Assembly: GCF_001723305.1 (NCBI RefSeq)
Contig: NZ_LPWF01000026.1
Location: 1-64,000, forward strand
Reading direction: 5' to 3'
DNA length: 64,000 nt
Source: Methyloceanibacter superfactus
Lineage (GTDB): Bacteria; Pseudomonadota; Alphaproteobacteria; Rhizobiales; Methyloligellaceae
A model generated the notes under the pieces. That model searched no databases. It was not told the origin of the DNA and saw only the letters and a list, made by a program, of their open reading frames with translations. This document shows positions 17,411-27,430 of this stretch, piece by piece. Numbering within the stretch: position 1 is the first letter of the stretch; each line of letters starts with the position of its first letter. The translations under genes were made by a program, and so were the position numbers.

Positions 17411-19899
17411 ATGGCAGCGAGAGGCAGAGCAAAAGGACGGCGGCGATTGCTGCCGAGCGCGGTCGAGTCCGGCCTGCGCCGTTTGCTGTTCGGCACCTAT
17501 GGATTCGTCCTGATCGCCGGGGCGTGCGCGGTGTGGGTGAGCCTCGCCACCTGGTCTGTCCACGACCCGAGCCTCAACAATGCGACCCGCGCCGTGCCGC
17601 GCAACCTCCTCGGCGGCTGGGGGGCGGTGATCGCCGACCTCGCCGTTCAGTCCCTCGGGCTCGCGTCCATCATTCTCTTCCTGCCGCTGGCGGCATGGGG
17701 CTGGCATTTGATCGCCCGCACGGTGCCGAACCGTCGCAAATTCCGTCTGCTGGCTTGGCCCGCCTCGGTGATTCTGCTGGCGGCAGCGCTGGCCGCCCTG
17801 CCCCAACCCAAGAGCTGGCCCCTCCCCAACGGTCTCGGCGGCATCTTCGGCGACTTTTTCATGGCCGGGGCCCATGTCATCGGCCCATCCTGCCGGAAGC
17901 CGCGGTATCGTTTGTGGCCGGACTGGTGTTCTTCATCGTCGGCATCGCGTTGCTGCTTTTCGCTTGCGGCACGAGCACATCCAAGTTGATCGCGCTGTGG
18001 GCGCCGCGCTCCAGCGCCGCGGGCGAGTGGGCCAATGCCTGGCTCGGCGCTGGCATGCACTTCGTCATGCATACGAGCTCGCTCGTGCGCCGTGCGTTCC
18101 GCCGCAAGCCGCGGGCGCAAGACTACGACGAGGACTATGACGACGAGGACGATCGCGAGGATTGGGTGGAGCCGCAGCCAGTGGTCGGCCCCGACGGCCG
18201 CATCGAGCCGTCCTTCGGACCGGCGCCGATCGCCGGCGAGTATGATGACGACGAGGACGAGGATTACGACGAGGACGGCGATGACGTGACGTCGCCCGGT
18301 TACCGCATCACGCGCCTCGACCCGAAAGAGAAAAAGAAGAAGCGGCACACGTCCCTGTCCCGCAGCCACGAACTGGACACGCCTTACGATCCGCCGCCGG
18401 TCAAGTTGCTGCAGCAGCAGTCGCGCGCCGCGCGGGGCCGCACGGTGAGCGACGAGGTGCTCCAGGAGAATGCGCGCGAGCTCGAGGGTGTGCTGCAAGA
18501 TTTCGGCGTCAAGGGCGAGATCACCAATGTCCGCCCCGGTCCCGTGGTCACACTGTACGAGCTTGAGCCCGCGCCCGGCACCAAGTCGTCGCGCGTCATC
18601 GGCTTGGCCGACGATATCGCCCGCTCCATGAGCGCAATCGCCGCGCGTGTCGCCGTGGTGCCCGGCCGCAATGCCATCGGCATCGAGCTGCCGAACGAGC
18701 GGCGCGAGATGGTGATGCTCCGCGAGCAGTTCGAATCGGAGGATTTCCGGGAGAGCGATGCGCGGCTCGCGCTGGCGCTGGGCAAGACCATCGGCGGCGA
18801 GCCCATCATCGCCGACCTCGCACGCATGCCGCATCTGCTCATCGCCGGCACCACCGGCTCGGGCAAATCGGTCGGCATCAACACCATGATCTTGTCGCTG
18901 CTGCAGCGGCTGTCGCCCGACCAATGCAAGTTCATCATGATCGATCCGAAGATGCTGGAGCTGTCCGTCTATGACGGCATCCCGCATCTGCTCGCGCCGG
19001 TGGTCACCGATCCGAAGAAGGCCGTGGTCGCGCTCAAATGGACCGTGCGCGAGATGGAGGAGCGCTACAAGCGCATGTCAAAGCTCGGCGTGCGCGACAT
19101 CAAGGGTTACAACGCCCGCGTCCTGCAAGCCGAGGCCAAGGGCGAGGTGCTGACCCGCACCGTGCAGACCGGCTTCGACCGCTCGACGGGCCGCGCCATC
19201 TACGAGCAAGAGGAGATGGACTACGAGGCCATGCCGTATATCGTCGTCATCGTCGACGAGATGGCCGACCTCATGATGGTCGCCGGCAAGGATATCGAGG
19301 CGGCGGTGCAGCGCCTGGCGCAAATGGCGCGCGCGGCCGGCATCCATCTCATCACCGCGACGCAGCGGCCGAGCGTCGACGTGATAACCGGCACCATCAA
19401 GGCGAACTTCCCGACGCGCATCAGCTTCCAGGTCACCTCCAAGATCGACAGCCGCACGATTCTCGGCGAGCAAGGTGCCGAGCAATTGCTGGGTCAGGGC
19501 GACATGCTCTACATGGCCGGCGGCGGCCGCATCATTCGAGTGCATGGGCCCTTCGTCGCCGACGAGGAGGTCGAGAAGATCGTGCGTCACCTCAAGAAAC
19601 AGGGCGTGCCGGCCTACCTCGACGCGGTCACCGACGAGTCCGAGAACGAGGACGAGGACGGCGAGGGCGGCTCGGAGTATGGCGACAGCGGCGACGAGCT
19701 CTATGACCAAGCCGTCGCCCTTGTGCTGCGCGACCGCAAAGTCTCCACAAGTTACGTGCAGCGGAGGCTCGGCATCGGCTATAATCGCGCCGCGACCTTG
19801 ATCGAGCGCATGGAAAATGAAGGCCTCATCGGCCCCGCCAATCATGCCGGGAAGCGCGACATTCTGGTCGGCAACGACGAGGCGGAGTCGCCCTATTAG
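17411..19899 (+). CDS. ftsK: DNA translocase FtsK (one apparent frameshift)
   Basis: About 829 residues. Four N-terminal membrane helices ([16 protein letters not shown] and following) are broken at the CCC run 17884-17886; adding one base gives [20 protein letters not shown], the expected fourth-helix region. A very acidic linker ([14 protein letters not shown] and a second Asp/Glu block) precedes the motor: [20 protein letters not shown], Walker [16 protein letters not shown], Walker [30 protein letters not shown], and the DNA-reading gamma domain ([20 protein letters not shown]). It couples septation to chromosome dimer resolution. An essential gene, so real inactivation is unlikely. Confidence 0.92.
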
Positions 19900-20019
19900 G
19901 GTGCTAGACTATTCCGCGGACAAGAACTCGCCCACCGCCAAGAAGTTGACCAGATTTGGCGGAATCATCTATCCAATATTCGTTTGGTCCTGGGCCGTGC
20001 GCGTCACGGAGGGGGGTTT

Positions 20020-20859
20020 ATGACTAGCCGCAGAGCCGCCGGGTTCCTCATCGGTCTGCCCATCGCCTTCGGGCTCACAATGGGGCCCGCATTCGCCGAA
20101 GACGGCGCAACCTCCGTGCCGAAGACCGTCATGACCCCTGGTTCCAAGGATCAGAGCGGCGGCCCGCCGGAAGACGCGCTGCGCCCATCGCTCGGCCAGG
20201 ACGTCGTCCCTGCCGGCGGAGGTGCGCCCGTTGGCGAAATCACCCCGTCCGCCATCGACGAGGGCGCCAGCTGGGAGGCGGCGGTCGAGGCCACGAAAGC
20301 GCCCACGCCGTTGATCGGCGCGGAGCAGGCAGAGGCGGTCCAGAAGATCAACGCCTATTTCAATGGGATCACCAATCTGCAAGGCCGTTTCGAGCAGACC
20401 GACCCCAGCAACAAGCGCTCCACCGGCCGCTTTTATGTGCTGCGGCCCGGCAAGATCCGCTTTGACTATGCACCGCCGAGCGCGCTGCGCATCGTTGCCG
20501 ATGGCTACTCGCTGGCCATTGAGGACTCCGACCTGAAGACGGTGGAGAAATACCCCATCAAGTCGACGCCGTTCCGGCTACTGCTCGCGGACGATGTCGA
20601 TCTCGGCCGTGATGCTCGGATCGTCGGCGTGGAGCGCGAGGAGGGCGGCTTGGCGATTTCGCTCGAAGACCGGGGTGGCGACGCGGCAGGCCGCATCAAG
20701 CTTTCTTTCGGCTCCAATCCGGACCTGGAGCTGAAGGAGTGGCAAATTACGGATGCCCAGGGACTGACCACGCGGGTCACGGTCGACGACATTGTCTTGG
20801 GCCGCAAGAAGGCGGACGACTTCTTCAAGTCGAAAGACAAGTTCGGACCCTTCCAATAG
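20020..20859 (+). CDS. lolA: Outer-membrane lipoprotein carrier protein LolA
   Basis: 279 residues from ATG 20020, preceded by GGAGGGGGG. A signal peptide (about 1-27, cut after FGLTMGPAFA) is followed by a non-conserved stretch, then the LolA fold: INAYFNGITNLQGRFEQTDP, RFYVLRPGKIRFDYAPPSAL and the C-terminal TTRVTVDDIVLGRKKADDFF. It carries lipoproteins across the periplasm from LolCDE to the outer membrane. The position after ftsK is conserved in this order. The extra N-terminal spacer (about 70 residues) is longer than in enteric LolA. Confidence 0.92.
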   Translation: MTSRRAAGFLIGLPIAFGLTMGPAFAEDGATSVPKTVMTPGSKDQSGGPPEDALRPSLGQDVVPAGGGAPVGEITPSAIDEGASWEAAVEATKAPTPLIGAEQAEAVQKINAYFNGITNLQGRFEQTDPSNKRSTGRFYVLRPGKIRFDYAPPSALRIVADGYSLAIEDSDLKTVEKYPIKSTPFRLLLADDVDLGRDARIVGVEREEGGLAISLEDRGGDAAGRIKLSFGSNPDLELKEWQITDAQGLTTRVTVDDIVLGRKKADDFFKSKDKFGPFQ

Positions 20860-21002
20860 GGGCCGCCGACCGCCTTCGCCTGGGTCACAAAAACAACCGC
20901 AAATCAATGGGTTGTTACGCCCGCGCCGGGGTGTTTACGTCTCATTAAATTTTCCAGACGACGGACGTTGAAATCGCCCGGCGATCTACATATCTGTTGC
21001 TT

Positions 21003-21150
21003 CAGAAGCGGACCACATCGCTTTCATCGGTAGTGCCCCCCGTCTAGCCGAAGATGTGGTCTGCTCGTGCCGGCTTCCCTCCCGGCACGCGCGCGAGAAA
21101 ATACGCGCTTCTGGCGCCCAACCACGCGCAGCGGTTGGGCGCCTTTTTAT
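21003..21150 (+). ncRNA. Candidate small RNA between lolA and xth
   Basis: Three consecutive hairpins fill the gap. First, GCGGACCACATC (21008-21019) pairs with GATGTGGTCTGC (21053-21064), twelve base pairs with one G-U, closing a 33-base loop that contains a C run. Second, CGTGCCGG (21066-21073) pairs with CCGGCACG (21082-21089) around the pyrimidine loop CTTCCCTC. Third comes a terminator. Upstream, TTGAAA (20968-20973) and TATCTG (20991-20996) are separated by 17 bases and place the 5' end near 21003. No protein-coding explanation is seen. Resemblance to the CU-rich-loop small RNAs of Hyphomicrobiales is suggestive only. Confidence 0.6.
21113..21150 (+). terminator. Rho-independent terminator of the lolA-xth intergenic RNA
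   Basis: Eleven-base stem GGCGCCCAACC (21113-21123) with GGTTGGGCGCC (21133-21143), nine-base loop, then TTTTTATTTT. It could end either the small RNA candidate or read-through from lolA. Confidence 0.9.
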
Positions 21151-21237
21151 TTTCTGCTTCTGTTGAATACCGGCATAACCGACCGACCGCGCGCGCAAGC
21201 GCTTGCGTGCCGCGCCCTATGCGCCATACCAGCCCTC

Positions 21238-22059
21238 ATGCGCTTTCGCCTTGCCACCTGGAACATCAACTCTGTCAGGATCCGGCTCGATCTGGTCGAG
21301 CGCTTCGTGCGCGCCTACCAGCCCGACGTGCTCTGCCTGCAAGAGATCAAATGCGAGGAGGAGCAGTTCCCCCTTCTGGCGCTGCAAGCTTGGGGCTTCC
21401 CCCATATCGCGGTGTCCGGACAGAAGGGCTATCACGGGGTCGCCACACTCTCCCGCCTCCCCTTCAAACTGTCCGAGCGGCGCGATATCTGCGGCCGCGG
21501 ACATGCGCGCCATCTGGCGGTCGCCTTCGACGGCGCCAAGGCGGGCGCCAAGCCGCTGGTCCTGCACAATCTCTACGTTCCGGCTGGCGGCGACGTCCCG
21601 GACCCCGCGGTCAACGACAAGTTCCAACACAAGCTCGACTTTTTGGACTCGATGACCGCCTGGTTCGGTACCGAGCGGGCCAAGGCCAAGAACCGCATGA
21701 TCCTGGTCGGGGACCTCAACGTGGCGCCGCTCCCCACCGACGTCTGGTCCCACAAGCAGCTCCTGAAAGTGGTGAGCCATACGCCGCCCGAGACCGAGCG
21801 GCTGGAGCAGGTGAGGGCCTCGCATGACTGGATCGACGTGATGCGGCGTCATGTCCCAGCCGAGAAGACGCTCTTCACGTGGTGGAGCTATCGCAATCGC
21901 GATTGGCGCGCCTCGAACCGGGGGCGGCGCCTCGATCATATCTGGACCACGCCGTCGCTCGACGGCGCCGCCGTCGCCATGCGCGTCCTCGACGAGACGC
22001 GCGACTGGGAACGCACCTCCGACCATGTGCCGGTGATCGCCGACTTCGAGATCGACTGA
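21238..22059 (+). CDS. xthA: Exodeoxyribonuclease III
   Basis: 273 residues of the EEP (exonuclease-endonuclease-phosphatase) fold: LATWNINSVRIRLDLVERF, the metal-binding Glu in LCLQEIKCEEEQFP, the catalytic VGDLNVAPLPTDVW and the final His in RTSDHVPVIADFEI. It is an AP endonuclease and 3'-5' exonuclease in base-excision repair. The ATG at 21238 is chosen because ExoIII starts immediately before this motif. It converges with the response-regulator gene with one base between their stops. Confidence 0.94.
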   Translation: MRFRLATWNINSVRIRLDLVERFVRAYQPDVLCLQEIKCEEEQFPLLALQAWGFPHIAVSGQKGYHGVATLSRLPFKLSERRDICGRGHARHLAVAFDGAKAGAKPLVLHNLYVPAGGDVPDPAVNDKFQHKLDFLDSMTAWFGTERAKAKNRMILVGDLNVAPLPTDVWSHKQLLKVVSHTPPETERLEQVRASHDWIDVMRRHVPAEKTLFTWWSYRNRDWRASNRGRRLDHIWTTPSLDGAAVAMRVLDETRDWERTSDHVPVIADFEID

Positions 22060-22060
22060 G

Positions 22061-22747
22061 CTAAGGAACGAGCTTGTAGCCGCCGGTCTCGGTGATCAGC
22101 AGCTCGGCTTGAGAGGGATCTTTCTCGATCTTCTGACGCAGCCGATAGATGTGAGTCTCCAGCGTGTGGGTGGTGACGCCGGCCGTGTAGCCCCACACCT
22201 CGTGCAGCAAGACGTCGCGGGTTACGACCCGCTCGCCGGAGCGATAGAGATATTTGAGGATCGAGGTCTCTTTCTCGGTGAGCCTGACCTTGCCGCCGCC
22301 CGCGTCCAGCAGCAGCTTCGCTGCGGGCTTGAAGGTGTAGGGGCCGATGGTGAAGACGGCATCCTCGCTCTGCTCATGCTGCCTGAGCTGAGCGCGGATG
22401 CGGGCAAGCAGCACGCCGAGACGAAAGGGCTTGGTCACATAGTCGTTGGCCCCGGATTCCAGCCCGAGAATGGTATCTGAATCGGAACTCTGCGCCGTCA
22501 GCATGATGACCGGGCCCTTGAAGCCGCCGCGGCGCAGCAGCTTACAAGCCTCGCGCCCATCGAGATCGGGCAGGCCGACGTCGAGCAGCACGAGGTCCAC
22601 GTGACCGCTGCGGGCAAGTTTCAGCCCCTCTTGCGCCGTGGGTGCGAGAATCGTCTCGAATTCCTCGTGCAGCGACAGCTGCTCGCTCAATGACTCGCGA
22701 AGCTCATCGTCATCGTCGATGATGAGGATCTTGCGCGCATTGCTCAT
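22061..22747 (-). CDS. OmpR-family response regulator (orphan)
   Basis: 228 residues from ATG 22747. The receiver domain contains ILIIDDDDELRESLSEQL and the phospho-acceptor Asp in VDLVLLDVGLPDLDGREACK, plus the conserved Thr/Lys (VIMLTAQ and DYVTKPF); the C-terminal winged helix reads VRLTEKETSILKYLYRSGER and TLETHIYRLRQKIEKDPSQA. It should be a phosphorylation-controlled transcription factor. No histidine kinase gene is adjacent. The position between xth and an L,D-transpeptidase gene suggests, but does not prove, a link to envelope control. Confidence 0.9.
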   Translation of the reverse strand: MSNARKILIIDDDDELRESLSEQLSLHEEFETILAPTAQEGLKLARSGHVDLVLLDVGLPDLDGREACKLLRRGGFKGPVIMLTAQSSDSDTILGLESGANDYVTKPFRLGVLLARIRAQLRQHEQSEDAVFTIGPYTFKPAAKLLLDAGGGKVRLTEKETSILKYLYRSGERVVTRDVLLHEVWGYTAGVTTHTLETHIYRLRQKIEKDPSQAELLITETGGYKLVP

Positions 22748-22896
22748 TAGCGGGTCCTTGTGGGCCGACGCCACCGTTGGCCGGTCCATTTATCTTGGGT
22801 CCTGAGGCTTGCTATCTCAGAGACGGTTGTAAGGGGGGCCAGGCCCGGCGACAAGCATGTCAAAAGCATCGTCACAAGGCAAAAAGGCTATTGGAC

Positions 22897-23430
22897 ATGA
22901 GGGTTAAGCGGTCCCGGCCGATCGTGGTCCGGCGCGCGCCGGGACGCCCCTGCCAAGCGCGGGTCCAGCTTGCCCACGGTATTCGACCCGCGGCGATCGG
23001 CCGAGGGAGCGTGCGCCCCTTGAAGCGCGAGGGCGACGGGGGCACGCCGCTCGGGCGTTTTCCCATCCGGCTGGTTCTCTACCGGGCCGACCGAGGTCGG
23101 CGTCCACGCACGTCGCTGCCGGTTCGCGCCATTCGCGACACCGACGGCTGGTGCGACGATCCCCTCGACCGGAACTACAACCGGCTCATCACATTGCCGT
23201 CATCGCGCAGCGCCGAAGGCCTGAAGCGCGGCGATCATCTCTACGATCTCGTCTTTGTGCTCGGTTACAACGACCGGCCGCGGATGCGGGGGAAAGGCAG
23301 CGCCATCTTCATGCATCTGGCGCGGGATGGTTACACACCGACCGAGGGCTGCATCGCTCTGTCCCGCCGCGATCTCGATGCGGTGCTGGCCGAGATCCGG
23401 CGCGGCACCGAGATCCTCGTCCTGCGCTAA
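22897..23430 (+). CDS. L,D-transpeptidase catalytic-domain protein (YkuD-like)
   Basis: 177 residues. The N-terminal strands PCQARVQLAHGIRPAAIGRG and the phrase KREGDGGTPLGRFPIRLVLY belong to the YkuD branch without extra domains; the active-site region is IFMHLARDGYTPTEGCIALS with the His and the catalytic Cys of GCIAL. No cleavable signal peptide is obvious in the chosen frame start (ATG 22897), and an upstream extension without clear start quality exists, so the cellular location is uncertain. It is divergent from the response regulator and converges with yggS (4-base overlap of ends). Confidence 0.85.
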   Translation: MRVKRSRPIVVRRAPGRPCQARVQLAHGIRPAAIGRGSVRPLKREGDGGTPLGRFPIRLVLYRADRGRRPRTSLPVRAIRDTDGWCDDPLDRNYNRLITLPSSRSAEGLKRGDHLYDLVFVLGYNDRPRMRGKGSAIFMHLARDGYTPTEGCIALSRRDLDAVLAEIRRGTEILVLR

Positions 23431-24122
23431 TCGAGCAGTATGCGTTCGCCGAAGATCGCCGTGCCGACGCGGACATAGGTCGCGCCGAAGACGACCGCCT
23501 TGGCGAAGTCGCCGCTCATGCCCATGCTCAGCTCCGCAAGGCCAAGCTCCTCGGCGAGCTTGGCCAGCAGCGCGAAATGCATCGACGGCTCTTCGTCATA
23601 GGGCGGAATGCACATGAGCCCGTCGATCTCGAGATTGAACGTGTCGCGGCAAAGCGCCACGAAATTCGCCGTCTCCTCCGGTGCGATTCCCGCCTTTTGC
23701 GGTTCCGCGCCGGTATTCACCTGCACGAAGAGGCGCGGAAGCTTTCCTTGCTGCTCTCTCTCCTCGGCGAGCGCCCGCGCCAGCTTCGGCCGGTCGAGCG
23801 TCTCGATCACATCGAACAGCGCAATCGCCTCGCGCACCTTGTTGGACTGGAGCGGTCCGATGAGGTGAAGCTCGATATCGGGATGAAGCTCTTTCAGCGC
23901 CGGCCATTTGCCGTGCGCCTCCTGCACCCGGTTCTCACCGAACACACGCTGGCCCGCCTCGATGGCTTCCTCAATCACCGCGGCCGACACCGTCTTGCTC
24001 ACGGCGATAAGCTCGATCGCGCCCGGATCGCGCCCGGCGGCCTCGGCCGCCAGGGCAATCTCCTCCCGAACCAGGCGCAACCGCCCCGGGATCTCAGTGG
24101 CAGAGTGGTGTTCCGCGCTCAT
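23427..24122 (-). CDS. yggS: PLP-homeostasis protein YggS/PLPBP
   Basis: 231 residues from ATG 24122 (a TTG lies one codon upstream). The PLP lysine is in IELIAVSKTVSAAVIEEAIE, followed by VFGENRVQEAHGKW, LHLIGPLQSNK and the phosphate-binding SMGMSGDFAKAV. The protein is a single alanine-racemase-like barrel domain that binds pyridoxal phosphate and buffers the B6 pool and amino-acid metabolism. Frame intact, normal length; divergent from leuS. Confidence 0.93.
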   Translation of the reverse strand: MSAEHHSATEIPGRLRLVREEIALAAEAAGRDPGAIELIAVSKTVSAAVIEEAIEAGQRVFGENRVQEAHGKWPALKELHPDIELHLIGPLQSNKVREAIALFDVIETLDRPKLARALAEEREQQGKLPRLFVQVNTGAEPQKAGIAPEETANFVALCRDTFNLEIDGLMCIPPYDEEPSMHFALLAKLAEELGLAELSMGMSGDFAKAVVFGATYVRVGTAIFGERILLD

Positions 24123-24255
24123 CAAGGGTACCTAGCAGGCATCTTTGATCCGATGACCCTCTTCCGGCAACGCGCGATTTTTCGCACAACTTGACCGCCT
24201 GGGGCATTTGGGTTGGATTGCCGCGCCGAATCGATTGACGGGATGGATAGAACGT

Positions 24256-26865
24256 ATGGCCGCTGACCGCTACGACGCGCCGAAACGCGAGAAGCATTGG
24301 CAGGCGGCCTGGGAGGCCAAAGGCATCTTCCAGGCGCGGGAGGCCGACTCGCGGCCGAAATACTACGTTCTGGAGATGTTCCCATACCCTTCCGGCCGCA
24401 TCCATATGGGCCATGTGCGGAACTACACCATGGGCGACGTGGTCGCCCGCACCATGCGCGCCAAGGGGCATAACGTGCTCCATCCCATGGGCTGGGACGC
24501 CTTCGGTCTGCCGGCGGAGAATGCCGCCATCGAACGCGGCGTCCATCCGGCCAAATGGACCTACGACAACATCGCCACCATGCGTAGCCAGCTCAAGTCC
24601 ATGGGCCTGTCGCTCGACTGGTCGCGCGAGCTCGCCACCTGCGACCTCGAATATTATCACCAACAGCAAAAGCTGTTCCTCGACATGCTCGCGGCGGGCC
24701 TCGTCGACCGCAAAACGCGCAAGGTGAATTGGGACCCGGTCGACAACACCGTGCTCGCCAACGAGCAGGTGATCGACGGTCGCGGCTGGCGCTCGGGCGC
24801 GCTGGTCGAGCAACGCGAGCAGCCCGAATGGGTGTTCAAGATCACCGACTACGCGCAAGACCTGCTCGATGCGCTAGGCGACCTCGACCGCTGGCCGGAG
24901 AAAGTGCGCCTGATGCAGGCGAACTGGATCGGGCGCTCGGAAGGATTGCTCATCCGCTTCGAGACGATCGCGGGCACCGCGCCGGACGGGCACAGCATCC
25001 TCGAGGTCTTCACCACACGGCCCGACACGCTGTACGGCGCGGCCTTCATGGCCGTCGCGCCGGACCACAAGCTGGCGCGCGCCATCGCCTCGACAAATGC
25101 GCAAGCGCAAGCCTTCATCGACGAATGCCATCACCACGGCACGAGCGCGGCCGAGCTTGAAACACTCGAGAAGAAGGGTTTCGACACGGGCGTGCGCGTG
25201 GCGCATCCGATGATCGACGGCGCCGAGTTGCCCGTCTACATCGCCAATTTCATTTTGATGGAGTACGCACCGGCGCCATCTTCGGCTGCCCGGCGCACGA
25301 CCAGCGCGACCTCGAATTCGCGCGCGCCTATGGCGCCCGGTTCTGCCCGTGGTTCTGCCGCCGGGGGAGGACGCCGCGACATTCGCCATGGCAAGGAGCC
25401 CTATACGGGCGACGGCGTGCTGATCAATTCGGACTTTCTCGATGGGCTCAGCGTCACCGACGCCAAGACCGCCATGGCCGAACGGCTCGCCGCGCGGACC
25501 GTGGCGGGCAAGCCGCAAGGCGTGCGCAAGACCGAGTTCCGCTTGCGTGACTGGGGAATCTCGCGGCAACGCTATTGGGGTTGCCCGATCCCGATGATTC
25601 ATTGCGAGACATGCGGCATCGTGCCGGTGCCGGCGGCCGATCTACCGGTGAAGCTCCCCGATGATGTGAGCTTCGACGTGCCGGGGAACCCGCTCGATCG
25701 CCATCCCACGTGGAAGCACGTCCCCTGCCCCAAATGCGGTGCGCCGGCTGTGCGCGAGACCGACACGATGGATACGTTCGTGGACTCGTCCTGGTATTTC
25801 GCACGGTTCTGCTCGCCGCGCGGGGACGTGCCGACCGACACCGATGCCGTCGGCTATTGGCTGCCGGTCGACCAATATATCGGCGGCGTCGAGCACGCGA
25901 TCCTGCATCTGCTGTATTCGCGCTTCTTCACGCGCGCGATGCACAAGACGGGTCATGCCGCGGTCGACGAGCCGTTTCGCGGACTGTTCACCCAAGGCAT
26001 GGTCACGCACGAGACCTACAAAGACGCCGACGGGAAATGGATGCTGCCCGAGGACGTGACGATAAAGGACGGTAAGGCGGTGCAGGCCAAGACCGGCGCG
26101 CCGGTCACGGTCGGCCCGGTCGAATCCATGTCGAAGTCGAAGAAGAACGTCGTCGATCCCGACAGCATCATCGGCACGTTCGGCGCCGACACCGCGCGCT
26201 GGTTCATGCTGTCGGACACCCCGCCCGAGCGCGACATCGAATGGACGGCCGGTGGCGTGGATGGGGCCTACCGATTCCTGCAGCGGGTCTGGCGGCTTGT
26301 CCGCGACGCCGCGGCGAAGGGCGCCGGTCCCGGCACCCCCGTGCCTTCCGAGATGGGACCCGAGGCCGAGGCCTTGCGCCGGGCGACCCACAAGACCATC
26401 GCCGGGGTGACCTCGGCGATCGACAAGCTCCGCTTCAACACGGCGGTGGCCCAGATCTACGAACTGGCCAACGCGCTCTCGGCAGGATTGCAAGTCGCTG
26501 GAGAACAACCTAAAGATGATCTGCGGTTCGCCTTGCGCGAGGCCGCAGAGGGCTTGACCCGGGTTTCGGCCCCCATGGTGCCGCATCTGGCGGAGGAGTG
26601 CTGGGCCCTTCTTGGTCACGACACGTTGGTGGCCGAAAAACCTTGGCCGGAGGCCGATTTGGCCCTGTTGACCGAGGACACGATGACCATCGCCGTCCAG
26701 GTCAACGGCAAGAGGCGGGACGAATTGACGATTGCACGAGACGCCTCGAAGGAAGATATTGAGGCTCAGGCGCTCAAGCTCGACAATGTCGTGCGCGCCA
26801 TAGGGGGACGGAAGATCAAGAAGGTCGTGGTCGTACCGCAGAGGATCGTCAATGTGGTGGCGTAG
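24256..26865 (+). CDS. leuS: Leucyl-tRNA synthetase (internal frame-scrambled stretch)
   Basis: About 870 residues from ATG 24256. Class I landmarks: [20 protein letters not shown] (HMGH), the zinc-like Cys sets CETCG and CPKCG in the middle, [13 protein letters not shown], and the KMSKS-type [14 protein letters not shown]. The editing domain is damaged between 25267 and 25391: three single-base losses (at about 25267, 25334 and 25390) cancel out, so the frame stays open but about 41 residues read wrongly. Correcting them restores [20 protein letters not shown], a conserved part of the editing pocket. Followed by lptE with a 14-base overlap. Confidence 0.94.
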   Translation: MAADRYDAPKREKHWQAAWEAKGIFQAREADSRPKYYVLEMFPYPSGRIHMGHVRNYTMGDVVARTMRAKGHNVLHPMGWDAFGLPAENAAIERGVHPAKWTYDNIATMRSQLKSMGLSLDWSRELATCDLEYYHQQQKLFLDMLAAGLVDRKTRKVNWDPVDNTVLANEQVIDGRGWRSGALVEQREQPEWVFKITDYAQDLLDALGDLDRWPEKVRLMQANWIGRSEGLLIRFETIAGTAPDGHSILEVFTTRPDTLYGAAFMAVAPDHKLARAIASTNAQAQAFIDECHHHGTSAAELETLEKKGFDTGVRVAHPMIDGAELPVYIANFILMEYAPAPSSAARRTTSATSNSRAPMAPGSARGSAAGGGRRDIRHGKEPYTGDGVLINSDFLDGLSVTDAKTAMAERLAARTVAGKPQGVRKTEFRLRDWGISRQRYWGCPIPMIHCETCGIVPVPAADLPVKLPDDVSFDVPGNPLDRHPTWKHVPCPKCGAPAVRETDTMDTFVDSSWYFARFCSPRGDVPTDTDAVGYWLPVDQYIGGVEHAILHLLYSRFFTRAMHKTGHAAVDEPFRGLFTQGMVTHETYKDADGKWMLPEDVTIKDGKAVQAKTGAPVTVGPVESMSKSKKNVVDPDSIIGTFGADTARWFMLSDTPPERDIEWTAGGVDGAYRFLQRVWRLVRDAAAKGAGPGTPVPSEMGPEAEALRRATHKTIAGVTSAIDKLRFNTAVAQIYELANALSAGLQVAGEQPKDDLRFALREAAEGLTRVSAPMVPHLAEECWALLGHDTLVAEKPWPEADLALLTEDTMTIAVQVNGKRRDELTIARDASKEDIEAQALKLDNVVRAIGGRKIKKVVVVPQRIVNVVA

Positions 26866-27379
26866 CCCTGCTCTTGCGCTGGTGGTGATTGCCGCCGCGG
26901 CTGTTCTCGGCTTGTCCGGGTGCGGATTCCAGCCGCTTTACGGCTCCGGGACCACGGCCGCGAACGGTGCCCGCCTGTCCGAGGTGATGGCGTCGGTCGA
27001 CGTCACACCGATCCCCGGCCGGGTCGGCCAAAAGGTGCGCAACGAGCTGATCTTCTCCAATACTGGCGGCGGCGAGGCGGCAAAATCCCGCTATAAGCTG
27101 AATATCGCCATCCGCGAGCGGGTGATCGATCAGCTGGTGCAGATCACCGGCGATGCGAGGGGCCAAGTGTATCAGCTCGAGGCGAGCTACAAGCTGATCA
27201 ACCTTTCCACTGGCAAGACGATCCACGAGGGGGTGGCCATCTCGCGCGCCGCCTATAGCCGCTACCAGGAAATCTTCGCCAACGTGCGTGCGCGCTACGA
27301 CGCCGAGAACCGCGCGGCGCGTACCGTCTCGGAGAGCATCAAGACGCAGCTCGCGGCCTATCTCGCCACCTCGGCCTAA
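26852..27379 (+). CDS. lptE: LPS-assembly lipoprotein LptE
   Basis: 175 residues with a lipoprotein signal ending in the lipobox LSGC (Cys about residue 24) and the family phrase GFQPLYG, then [18 protein letters not shown] and [16 protein letters not shown]. LptE plugs the LptD barrel in the outer membrane and completes lipopolysaccharide insertion. The gene starts inside the 3' end of leuS and precedes holA, the conserved leuS-lptE-holA order. Confidence 0.9.
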   Translation: MWWRSPALALVVIAAAAVLGLSGCGFQPLYGSGTTAANGARLSEVMASVDVTPIPGRVGQKVRNELIFSNTGGGEAAKSRYKLNIAIRERVIDQLVQITGDARGQVYQLEASYKLINLSTGKTIHEGVAISRAAYSRYQEIFANVRARYDAENRAARTVSESIKTQLAAYLATSA

Positions 27380-27430
27380 GCTCGGCGGTACCGTCCCGCT
27401 CGCGCCGAACCAACCCGCGCTGTTACCGCT

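Noticed and set aside
21008-21150. 6S RNA as an identity for the lolA-xth transcript
   Set aside because: 6S RNA forms one long hairpin with a central bubble; this element has three separate hairpins.
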